From Onthophagus taurus (lineage: Eukaryota > Arthropoda > Insecta > Coleoptera > Scarabaeidae): 64,000 nucleotides of DNA. The position numbers were made by a program, and so were the translations under genes. Positions 34,842 to 47,400 of the stretch are shown here, in pieces. The DNA lies in NCBI RefSeq assembly GCF_036711975.1, contig NC_091973.1, positions 4,712,001 through 4,776,000 on the forward strand, in the 5' to 3' direction. How positions within the stretch are numbered: the first letter of the stretch is position 1; every line of letters starts with the position of its first letter. The notes beneath the pieces are model-generated. The model saw only the letters and a program-made list of their open reading frames with translations, was not told the origin of the DNA and did no database searches.

Positions 34842-37352
34842 TTAATCATCTGTCATAGCAAGTAAAGACATATCAGCTCTTTCTCTTTGCCTTTTACATT
34901 TCGGACAAGGTTTGCTTTCATCTAAACAACCCTTATGATACACAGCACTGCAACCTTCACACTAAAAATGGTAAAAAAAACAATTAATTATAAATATATT
35001 TAATAAATATATTTACCCTATAAACATTTTCCACATCAAACGGAAACAAAACCTTGGTACTATCGCAAATTTCGCAAAGAAATCCTTTATGGCTACACAA
35101 CCAGCATTCCATGACGTGTTTTTTGGCAAAATCAACAACTTCGCGTAATTTACCGGCTAGGGTTCCGTCGGGAATTTCTTGTAAATCCAATACTGAATAT
35201 TGATGAACGTGTTCGTACATGTATTCTCTGGGCCACATCATTTTTTGGAATTCTTCAATTATTGGATCTCGACAGGTGTAAAGATATGCGCGGAGAAAAT
35301 TTAATTGGTTTCTTAAAACTTGAAGACGAGACATTTCCTCTATCACTCCATAAATGTATGGATTAATAGTCTTAAAATGATCATAAATAAAAATAATTTA
35401 ATAGAATTGAAATATGTAAAAAAAACCTTTAAATCAATATAAGGATGATCTTTAATTTCTTGAATATAATTAAAAGCATCACGTGAAACCCTGTACTCTT
35501 GATGGTCCCAATTATGAATCATACGGGCTGGAATAGGTACCATATCGATATGCATACAATTGTTACAATAATACGTTCCTGAGAAATGACATAAACTAAA
35601 AAAAATAAATAATTAAATTAAAATAAATATATAACAATTTTTTTATTAATTACTTAGCAACATTTGAATCTGTATTTAATTTACCAATACTTAAGGCAAC
35701 ATTACAACTTGCGCATTCGTAATTTTGATAATCTAATCCTTGTTCGACGGGCATCTCAGTTAATTGGTGTAATAATCGTAATTTTTCCTCACCAGGGCTT
35801 TCGATGGTGTTCATTTGAGATGAATCGATTTTATTTTTTTCTAACCCAGCAGTTGTGCAACCTTTCTTTTCAAAGTGTTCCCAAACACCACGAATATCAG
35901 GCGTTTTAATATAAGCTGCACCAAACATATTATAGCTTTCAATCAACGCATTGTAACTATGTTCTAAACTACTCGTTGTTGGTACATTTTTTGGCGGCGT
36001 TTTATCTTGGGCGTTTTCATCAAATGACCAACCTGTTTGTCGAAATAACGAGTTCCCGACTGTTGCTTTAGGTATCTCGGGTTCGGGAAATATTTCATTT
36101 TCAATTTCAATATCTTCTATTAATTCCTGTTGATTATTTTCATCATTGTTAGTGTCATTTTCGTTCTTAATATTTTTATCTATTGTAGTAACATCAACCT
36201 CAGCATCTTGATTATTCGAAGATTCTTGGCCAAGTTGTTTATTTAAAACAATTTTAAACGCTTCATCTTCATTAAAAGCTACCATATTCCCAATTCCCGA
36301 TGATCGCGAATGTAACGATATCATTGAACCTAAAGATGCCGTTTCTGAGTTTAAATTGCTCGATGTTGACTGAGCAACATCGACGCAAGATTGTACGGGA
36401 CATGTTCTTAAAGTGGGAGACCAAATTCCCGCTAATATTAATGTACTTTGAGGCCAATTATTTAAAATACTAGAAAAACATGGCAGATTGAAAGGTTTTA
36501 TTGTTTCAACACCTTCGATTAATTTTTGTGCAACCTCTAATAAATCATTGTCTCTCACATAAGCATGTGAATTATAATATGATTTTAAAACACCAGAATT
36601 TTGCCTTAATGTCATAAAATAGGAAGACAATAAGCAGTCGTTCATTGCTAATCTTATCCATGCTCTACATTGTCCTACTTCTGTTGGAAGTTGTGTACAT
36701 TTTAAAATCTAGAAATAAATAATTAATTAATTACAAAATTTTTAAAGAATTATAATTGAAATAAATCCTTTCTACTAGTTGTTAATTTTGAAGTGGGTAA
36801 ACAATTTAAAGCTTTAATTTTATAAATTTAATAATTAATAGTATTGTATTTTTATGAATTTAACTTTTTTATTATTGAAATTCAAAAATTTTTTTTGTTA
36901 AATAGATAAAATGAAGTAATGTTAATATTATAATAGAGTGTCTGAAGATGGCTAAGGGCCGAAACTAGTTAGACCTATATTAAATGTTTCACCTACTTCA
37001 TTAAATTAGTTAACTAAATTAATATACGTACAGAATCTATAATTTGTCTATGTGATATAACTAATAGTGGAGCCCAAAAGCTAGAGTCTGGTCTATCATC
37101 AACATCAGCAATAACCTTTCTAAACTTGTGAGCCAAGGAATCTTTTAATCCATGTAAAAAGATTGCCTCAACAACGCAACAAAGGGAATTTGCCGCCTCT
37201 TCAACATCCAAGGAATCACTGAGGATATTCTCCTCCACAGAACATAATTGTATCTCTTTCACCACCTCCGACAGTTGTGTGGTTATGGCCTTCTTTATAC
37301 GGTAATTTTTATCAAATTCTTTACCTTGCACTGTTCTCAATAACGAGTTCAT
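34842..37352 (-). CDS. Plekhm1: PLEKHM1-type RUN and RH (zinc) domain protein, lacking PH domains
   Basis: An adaptor of the PLEKHM1/Rubicon superfamily, which acts on late endosomes, lysosomes and autophagosomes. Exons on the minus strand are 37352-37032, 36708-35654, 35595-35427, 35370-35017 and 34961-34842: 2019 nt, 672 residues. The N-terminal RUN domain contains SLCCVVEAIFLHGLKDSL, then EVGQCRAWIRLAMNDCLL and the closing SSILNNWPQSTLILAGIW, matching the PLEKHM1 order. An acidic, Asn-rich linker follows. The C-terminal zinc domain begins MPVEQGLDYQNYECASC and has CHFSGTYYCNNC, VIPARMIHNWDHQ-like PIPARMIHNWDHQEY, CWLCSHKGFLCEIC, VYRCEGCSAVYHKGC and CPKC. Human PLEKHM1 has two PH domains between RUN and zinc; none is visible here. 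The name is by closest resemblance. Confidence 0.88.
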
Positions 37353-38619
37353 ATTTTAAACGTGATTCATTATCTGGACGTTATAAACATTATTCAGTAG
37401 TTTTGATAAACAAAACAGTGTATAGATAAATGAGACAGCTGATATTTTTGTGTCATTTGGGTTGCCTATTTTAAAAGAAATTAGTTTGTGGTAACATCTA
37501 TTGGAAAGGAAGTAAAATACAATTTTCTTATAATAAAATTTATTAATTAATTTAATAACTTTAATGCGTCACTTTGGAGGATTCGTTGGACGCTGGTAGA
37601 TTTTTTATTAATTTTAACTTAAGGAGACAAGATGGCGGATTTGGCGAATTCAAATTAATTATTCACTTCAGCAGAATTCTTTCAGTAATCTTATTCCCGG
37701 GTTGCTTATATTCAATTCATGATGTAACAGAACTTAACTCTGTGTTTCGTCCAAAATCTGCTCCAAACCAGAAGTAGTTAATTTTGAAATTAAAAATTTT
37801 AAATTTTCGTAAGAAAAAAAAAAGTATTTGTAGTTTTGGTAATTGTTATATTCCTTTATTGATACAATTACGTTTAAATAAAATTTTATAAATTACAAAT
37901 ATACAAGTCGGATTCTTGTGCGAATAAAATAAGCGTTGAGACTTAAAAAACTAATAATAGTAATAACAATGAGATGTGCGGATATATATATATACGACAT
38001 AGATCGTTGTGCAACAAAAAAACTTAAATTTGAAAATAATTTTTTTTATAATTACACAAATTTTATATTTCTATTAGACATTGAGTTTAAGATATAATTG
38101 GATTTGTAGCTAACACATGAAATTGGGTGAAAGAGAGCACAAATTTTTTTTATCGTTTTTTTGTGTTATTTTTAACTAATCAGTAACAATTAAATAAATA
38201 TTTATTAAATAATTTAAACACTAACAATAAATATTATTTGCTATATTACAACGATTCAAAATAGTATCTAAGTTTAATTTTTTTTAACGAACAGGTACGC
38301 GCACGCTTACTCTCCACTATTAAACTTTTAATAAAATCACAAATCTTTTCTTCGACGTAGATACTACTTTGAGAATGCAAAAAAAAATAAATGTTTCTTT
38401 GGCACAGTTAAAAAAAATAAATAACACACAAAATTCGTAAAAATACATTTAAGAAAAATGGTCCACTTTGTATATAGTCTATCAGCTTCCTTGAAAACCG
38501 TAAAAAAAATATTTTCTAGGAAACTTTTCTATTATACTATTTTCTACGTCTCTATATAACAGTCAAGCGTTTTGATACGTGTAAAGTAAGCTTTTTTTTT
38601 TAATTTTTGGTTCATTTTT
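37353..38619. other. Spacer: Plekhm1-like upstream region and guanylate cyclase 3' UTR
   Basis: The right part is the 3' UTR of the receptor guanylate cyclase (minus strand), with TTTATT signals near 37855 and 38160-38210. The left part contains the upstream region of the Plekhm1-like gene. A 67-codon plus-strand frame at 37574-37777 has no recognisable motif. Confidence 0.5.
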
Positions 38620-41600
38620 TTATTCATTCGACGTCACCGATAACAAAGGAATACCCGCTTCTTCTCCTTTATCCGGATGAGACGACGAGTAATGATTCGA
38701 AGTCATCGCAGCCAAATAATTTACACTGCTCGCAAATGAATTTTCAGATGATTGCGTATCAATCGATTTTGTTGTTACAACCGATGACACGCTTGTTGTT
38801 AATTCAGGTTTTATTATATTTTCCGCTTTTATTTCTTCATCGCAAAGCCACCAAGTTGTCATTTTACCTTTACCCTAAATTAAAAAAAAAATAATAATAA
38901 TAAAAAAAAATTTATTAAATCGACTTACTTTAATATCAATTTCACCCCGACATTCTAATTTAAATGTACCAAAAGTATCTAAAACATTTTTAGTGGCAGA
39001 ACTAAGATGTATTCTAAATGGGAGTCCATTAGATTCCATTCTAGATGCTGTATTGACGGTGTCCCCAAATAGACAATATCGGGGCATTTTGAGACCAACA
39101 ACCCCGGCCACGCAAGGTCCTGTATGCATTCCGATTCGAAGTTTTAATGGTTCGTCTGGTCGATGTTTGATGGTGAATGATTTGACGGCTTTTAAAAGTT
39201 GTAATGACATTCTGGCTATTTCAGCGGCGTGCATTTTTCCGTTTCGATCTGGTAAGCCGGACACAACCATGTATGCGTCCCCTATAGTTTCAACCTAAAA
39301 AGAAATTGCGTGTTTACTGGAAACGTTTAATTTTAAAAGGGAGTTTTATATTTAGAAACTTATCTACATAATAAGATTAAATAAGATATTGACATTTTTT
39401 ATCTGGGGTTATTTTGCCAAGAAATAAATTTAATAAAATCACCCCAAATTTGATTAACTTACTTTGTAGACGTCAAAGTTTTCGATGATACAATCAAAGC
39501 ACGTGTACAAATCGTTGAGTAAATTCACGACTTCGAGAGGTGTACTCGAGGCGGAAAGTACCGTAAAACCAACGATGTCACTGAAATAAATGGTGACTTC
39601 ATCAAAGATCTCCGCTATAAGATTCTTCCCCGTTAAAAGTTCCATAGCTATCGTTTTTGGTAATAACTGATAAAGTAATTCTTCGCATCTCCGCTTTTCT
39701 TCTAAGTAATCAGCCGTTCTTTCTTCAACTAAAGTCTCCAGATTGTTTGCGTATTGTTCCATACGTGATAAAAGATTATCTAAGATGCTTCCATTGTCAT
39801 AATCTCTTTAACGAAGAAATAAAGAAAAAATGGCAATGAGAAACGGTGAAAATGAGAAATTTGCAACTTCCTTACTTGTTTAATTTGCGTACGATATTTT
39901 TTAATGCTGTGAAATCTGGTCTATCAGCTGAATCTTCAGCCCAACATTTTCTCATTAATTTTGCTACTTCTTCATCGCATGTGTTATCAAGTATCATAGG
40001 CCTTAAAGGTTGAGACGAACCTTCAACACCATTTTTTACAGCTTCTACTATTTCTGAAATTAAATATCGAGAAAATATAAAAATTAAAATCAGCTTAAAG
40101 TTTATAGTTTTATTGTTCCTCATTAAAACCGATACTTTAAAAGTTTCCTATAAAAAAGGTGTTTTCTAAGAGGGTATTTTAAAGGGTTTCGGATTAATCT
40201 TTTATGATTTTATGACTTTAACGGAGGTGGAAGATTTTCTCGCGGAAAAGTTCGATTTTACGATCAAGTCATTCAAATTTTTAATGTTACGTCGATTTAA
40301 TGTCAAAACTTTGATCAATAAAAAATTATTTAAACTATAAGATTATATTTTTTCAGATAATATTCTTTTTTTTGATTATAAATATTTCGTTACTTAAATG
40401 TTTAAAGCGATCCTCAAGTATAGCATTGCAGTGGTCGCAATTGAGGGTGCAGTGCGGCCTTCTGACCTCCAGAAGAGGACTAACAGCCCTTCTGGGGCTG
40501 GTGGAGGTGCCGACTTCTCTGCCAGGTGACGAATTCCCAGGTAGTGCAAGAGACATTGCACTGGTGGTCATCACCTACTTCTTTTTATTACAGAACACGT
40601 CGAAACACGATCACGATAGAACTCAACGTGGTCCTCTCATGACCTCAAAACGCCGACTGACTGAAAATCAACCTGAAAGTCTCTGTACGCTTTTCAGGGG
40701 GGAAATCGATGGCCCTGCGCCGATCTCCTCTCCGAAGGAAAACGGTACACGCTTACTTTCTTGCGGCTCCCGTCATCTTTTTACACCCCCTCACGTCAAA
40801 TCACGACGTTTTAGTCGTTTTTTCGACCCAAGATTAAATCCCGGAGCTTTAGATTAACTCAGATATTCCGGCAATCCCCCACCCTTCCACTTGAAAAATC
40901 GATTTAAAGGCGGAAATTGCTATTCAATTTGTTAGATCTCGTTAAAACACGAATAATTGGAATCTCGGGAGTAATCGTATGGAAATCAACTCTTAATTAA
41001 ATACTAATAGCGTTTCTCTAAATATTTTAATGAGATATTTGAATTGAATTTGTCTAAAAATTTGTTAGTCTCATTTCTTGTATAGGCTAACTTCCCAGAA
41101 CGCTTGGGAATGATAAATAATGATAAAATGTCAACATCTTGAAAACGCCAATCATTTTTGTACGCAAGGAAGAAGAGGGATTAGGAGATGAGCAGTAACA
41201 ATGCCAGAAACTAAACTTTGAAACACAAACATTTCTCCTGGTCTAAAGCATAATGGTCCAACTTCTTCTCGAGGTGTGAATTGGAAATCAACACTTAATT
41301 GTATATTAATAACGTTTCCCTAAAAATTTTAATGCGATATTTGAATTGAATTTGTCTAAAAATTTGTTAGTCTCATTTCTTGTATAGGCTAACTTCCCAG
41401 AACGCTTGGGAATGATAAATAATGATAAAATGTCAACATCTTGAAAACGCCAATCATTTTTATACGCAAGAAAGAAGAGGGATTAGGAGATGAGCAGTGA
41501 CAATGCCAGAAACTAAACTTTGAATCACAAACATTTCTCCTGGTCTAAAGCATAATGGTCCAACTTCTTCTCGAGGTGTGAATTGGAAATCAACACTTAA

Positions 41601-44390
41601 TTGAATATTAGTAACGTTTCCGTAAAAATTTTAATGAGATATTTGAATTGAATTTGTCTAAAAATTTGTTAGTCTCATTTCTTGTATAGGCTAACTTCCC
41701 AGAATGCTTGGGAATGATAAATAATGATAAAATGTCAACATCTTGAAAACGCCAATCATTTTTGTACGCAAGGAAGAAGAGGGATTAGGAGATGAGCAGT
41801 GACAATGCCAGAAACTAAACTTTGAAACACTAACATTTCTCCTGGTCTAAAGCATAATGATTCAACTTCTTCTCGAGGTGTGAATTGGAAATCAACACTT
41901 AATTGAGTATTAGTAACGTTTCCCTAAAAATTTTAATGCGATATTTGAATTGAATTTGTCTAAAAATTTGTTAGTCTCATTTCTTGTATAGGCTAACTTC
42001 CCAGAATGCTTGGAAATGATAAATAATGATAAAATGTCAACATCTTGAAAACGCTAATCATTTTTGTACGCGAGAAAAAAGAGGGATTAGGAGATGAGCA
42101 GTGACAATAGCCAGAAACTAAACTTTGAAACACAAATGGTTCATGAGGACATAGCGCACACAACCCTCGAATTTTCATGCACAGCAATTAATCAACCTAA
42201 TTTAAATAATAAATCAAATGTTACATATAACTATCGTAGGGCAAACTTTGATGAACTTAACCAATATTTGACATCAATAAATTGGAACTCTGAACTGCGG
42301 CATGGCAGCATTGAACGTCTCTTGAATGTTTTTTATTTTCATTTGAGGTACGCAATTGAAAAACATGTACCTAAATTCAAAGAACGACCCGGGGGATACC
42401 CAGTGTGGTTTACACCTAGCACTATAAGGGTTCTCAGTGAGAAGAAAACGGCCCACATGAGGTGGAAGCGGTATGGGAACCGGATCGATTATTTGTCTTT
42501 CTCATTGTTGAGGGGTCGCGCTAAACATCTTATTAATACCGATTATAATAACTACATTCAACGTACAGAATCAAATATTACAAGTAATCCTAAGCACTTC
42601 TGGTCTTTCCTTAGGCGTAGGAGGGGTGCAAGTGGTGTTCCAGCGGTAATGACACTGGGTGACTCTGTTGCTACGGTCGGTGAAGACATTTGCTCTTTAT
42701 TTTCAGATTGCTTCGGCTCAGTTTTCACTGCTTCGGCGGGTGCTGGGCCGGCTCGTTGTAATATTGCTGTGGGTTGTTCTGGAGTCTTATGTTTTGATCG
42801 CGCGGAGGTGGAGGTGGCACTGAGGGAGATTGACGGGACCGGAGGACCGGGATCGGATGGTATTCCTGGTTTCTTGATAAAAAATTGTTACAAGTCACTT
42901 TCATTTCCCCTTACTATTTTGTACAACGTCTCCTTAAGTACTTGTGTTTTCCCGTCTGCCTGGAAGCAAGCTCACGTTATACCAATATTCAAGTCTGGTA
43001 ACCGTAATGATGCGTCCAATTACAGACCAATATCTCTTTTGCCACAGTTCAGTAAGGTTTTCAAGAGGCTTGTATATAAACGTTTATTTTTTGCTGTCAA
43101 GAGTATGATTGACCCCAGACAACACGGGTTTCACGCTGGTTGCTCGGTCGTGAGCAATTTACTACTATACTCGGATTATATTCTTAACTCACTTGAACAA
43201 CTATACCAAGTTGATGCTATTTATACTGATTTCAGCAAGGCTTTCGATCGAGTGAATCATGAACTTCTGCTGAACAAGCTGGCAAAATTTGAAATTAATG
43301 GCAATTTACTTTGTTGGATTGCATCTTATATCCAGGACAGAACTCAGATTGTATCAGTGAATGGTTATCTATCCGACCCTATTCAGGTTCCATCTGGGGT
43401 CCCGCAGGGCAGTCACCTTGGTCCGCTACTTTTTACTATTTATATTAACGATATCTTCTCTGTTATTAAACATGCTCAATGTTTAATGTATGCTGACGAC
43501 CTTAAACTTTTTCTGCGTATCACGTCTCCGCGCGACTGCTCGAAGCTTCATTTGAACATAGTTGAGTTGCAACGGTATTGCGAAGCTAATTTCATGACGC
43601 TTAACCGATCAAAATGCAATGTTATTACTTTTAGTAGAAGATCAAATGTCATTCATTTCGATTACAACTTTGATCGGGATGGTATACAACGAGTATCCTG
43701 TATTAGGGACTTGGGAGTCATGTTTGATGAGAAATTATTGTTCAGAGAGCACGTTGATGGAGTAGTTAATAAAGCTTGGCGCATGTTGGGGTTTGTTATT
43801 AGGTCTACTGAGCATTTTCCTAACATAAATGCAATTAAAACACTGTATTTTGCTTATGTTTACAGTATTCTAAACTACTGTAGCGTTGTGTGGAATCCTC
43901 ATTACCACATACATATCGATAGATTGGAGCGGGTTCAGAAAAAAATTTTGAAGTACTTGTGTTATAAATCTCATCTAGTGTATGATGACTACGACTCTAC
44001 TTGTGCTTCTTTACGGTTTCTGTCCCTCCATCAGCGTCGCACCTGCAATGATTTGCTTTTTTTTTCAAAATTCTCAACAATGAGTGTGATTGCGCCGGGC
44101 TCGTTAGCTTGATTAATATTCACGTTGCACCGAGAAATTTGCGATATAATTTTTTGTTCTTCACTCCGGCTGCGCGTACGAATGCGTTCCTCCACTCCCC
44201 AATGATGAGAATGGCAAGAGCGGCTGATCGTTTCTCAATTGACATTTTTCGGTACACATATCCGGTATTTAGACGTATGGTGACGACTGCTGCACTGGCC
44301 TCGCCGACCGGACTGGTCGGATTATAGTTTGTCTAATTTTACATTAAATTTAATCGGAATTTAATCGAATTTCACTCGTCAATTGTTACT

Positions 44391-44432
<42 letters not shown>

Positions 44433-47400
44433 TTTTTTGTATAATTTTCATTTGGTTTGCGTCTCTGTAAGTATTTTTTCTGGCTTATATTGCGCTGATA
44501 TTTCTGTTTGATTTCTTTATGTCAATGTTGTGATGCAGTATTATAGGGTTTGTCCCGTTCTGTATCCATTTGTATAAATAAATAAATAAATTTAAAACAT
44601 TTCTCCTGGTCTAAAGTATAATGTTCCAACTTCTTCTCGAGGTGTGAATTGGAAATCAACACTTAATTGAGTATTAGTAACGTTTCTCTAAAAATTTTAA
44701 TGCGATATTTGAATTGAATTTGTCTAAAAATTTGTTAGTCTCATTTCTTGTATAGGCTAACTTCCCAGAATGCTTGGGAATGATAAATAATGATAAAATG
44801 TCAACATCTTGAAAACGCCAATCATTTTTTTACGCAAATAAGAAGAGGGATTAGGAGATGAGCAGTGACAATGCCAGAAACTAAACTTTGAAACATAAAC
44901 ATTTCTCCTGGTCTAAAGCATAATGTTCCAACTTCTTCTCGAGGTGTGAATTGGAAATCAACACTTAATTGAGTATTAGTAACGTTTCTCTAAAAATTTT
45001 AATGCGATATTTGAATTGAATTTGTCTAAAAATTTGTTAGTCTCATTTCTTGTATAGGCTAACTTCCCAGAACGCTTGGGAATGATAAATAATGATAAAA
45101 TGTCAACATCTTGAAACCGCCAATCATTTTTGTACGCAAGGAAGAAGAGGGATTATGAGATGAGCAGTGACAATGCCAGAAACTAAACTTTGAAACACTA
45201 ACATTTCTCCTGGTCTAAAACATAATGTTCCAACTTCTTCTCGAGGTGTGAATTGGAAATCAACACTTAATTGAGTATTAGTAACGTTTCCCTAAAAATT
45301 TTAATGCGATATTTGAATTGAATTTGTCTAAAAATTTGTTAGTCTTATTTCTTGTATAGGCTAACTTCCCAGAACGCTTGGGAATGATAAATAATGATAA
45401 AATGTCAACATCTTGAAAACGCCAATCATTTTTGTACGCAAGGAAGAAGAAGGATTAGGAGATGAGCAGTGACAATGTCAGAAACTAAACTTTAAAACAC
45501 AAACATTTCTCCTGGTCTAAAGCATAATGTTCCAACTTCTTCTCGAGGTGTGAATTGGAAATCAACACTTAATTGAATATTAGTAACGTTTCTCTAAAAA
45601 TTTTAATGCGATATTTGAATTGAATTTGTCTAAAAATTTGTTAGTCTCATTTCTTGTATAGGCTAACTTCCCAGAATGCTTGGGAATGATAAATAATGAT
45701 AAAATGTCAACATCTTGAAAACGTCAATCATTTTTGTACGCAAGGAAGAAGAGGGATTAGGAGATGAGCAGTGACAATGCCAGAAACTAAACTTTGAAAC
45801 ACAAACATTTCTCCTGGTCTAAAGCATAATGTTCCAACTTCTTCTCGAGGTGTGAATTGGAAATCAACACTTAATTGAGTATTAGTAACGTTTCCCTAAA
45901 AATTTTAATGCGATATTTGAATTGAATTTGTCTAAAAATTTGTTAGTCTCATTTCTTGTATAGGCTAACTTCCCAGAATGCTTGGGAATGATAAATAATG
46001 ATAAAATGTCAACATCTTGAAAACGTCAATCATTTTTGTACGCAAGAAAGAAGAGGGATTAGGAGATGAGCAGTGACAATGCCAGAAACTAAACTTTGAA
46101 ACACAAACATTTCTCCTGGTCTAAAGCATAATGGTCCAACTTCTTCTCGAGGTGTGAATTGGAAATCAACACTTAATTGAGTATTAGTAACGTTTCTCTA
46201 AAAATTTTAATGCGATATTTGAATTGAATTTGTCTAAAAATTTGTTAGTCTCATTTCTTGTATAGGCTAACTTCCCAGAATGCTTGGGAATGATAAATAA
46301 TGATAAAATGTCAACATCTTGAAAACGCCAATCATTTTTGTACGCAAGGAAGAAGAGGGATTAGGAGATGAGCAGTGACAATAGCCAGAAACTAAACTTT
46401 GAAACACAAACATTTCTCCTGGTCTAAAGCATAATGTTCCAACTTCTTCTCGAGGTGTGAATTGGAAATCAACACTTAATTGAATATTAGTAGCGTTTCC
46501 TTAAAAATTTTAATGAGATATTTGAATTGAATTTGTCTAAAAATTTGTTAGTCTCATTTCTTGTATAGGCTAACTTCCCAGAATGATAACCACGAACATT
46601 TTGTGCTATCGTATTCATAGAGTGATGTATTAAGACATGTAAGAGTAGTTCAAAAAGTTTTTACAGAAAATAAATAAAATTAATATAAAAAATAAATTTC
46701 CTTACCTTTCGGTGACAAAGAAACATCATGTCCAATAAAAAAAACACCTTCCCTTGTTAAAATTTCATGTACAATAATTGCAAATGAATAAACATCGCCT
46801 TTTTGTGTACCCGGACTATTAGATCTTAATAACTCGGGTGCTGTCCAAAGTTGTCGTTGCCAAAACGAATGGCTTTCTTCATCAATAGACCCATCGTTGC
46901 ATTTTGATAAAAAATGTAAACCAAAGTCGGTGATTTTTAGAACAAATCGACTGTCAACAACGCAGTTTGGCGATTTTAATGATCCGTGAATCTTTATATC
47001 GCTTTGATGTAAGTACAACATTCCTTTTACGATATCGTGTATTAATGACATGCGAAACACCATGTCTAATTTAACTTTTTCGTCTTCTAAAATGTCTTGT
47101 AAACTTCCTCTTAAACAATATTCGGTTAAAACGCATGGACTTGGCGATTCCAAACAAAGGCCGTAAAATTTTACGATGTGATTATGAGATAAATCTTTCA
47201 TGCATTTTAAATGTAATAATTGTGATCGATTTAATTCTATTTTAACATCTCTTATTCGTTTAATTGCAACTCTTTGCCCTTTATATAAAGCGATGTTTGT
47301 GTACATTTGAATATCTCCTGCTAAACTGAAACCATCATGATCAAAACTTTTTTCACTGCCGTATTTATTTAGTGATCCCATTGAATATAAACTGGAACGG

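Noticed and set aside
40372-40857. 161-codon plus-strand frame in cyclase intron 6
   Set aside because: No recognisable domain; lies in an intron in a CG-richer block where long chance frames are expected.
42094-42136. Satellite-derived N-terminus fused to the non-LTR open frame
   Set aside because: The ATG belongs to the 302-bp repeat, which also occurs elsewhere in the array without the element; the fusion is accidental.
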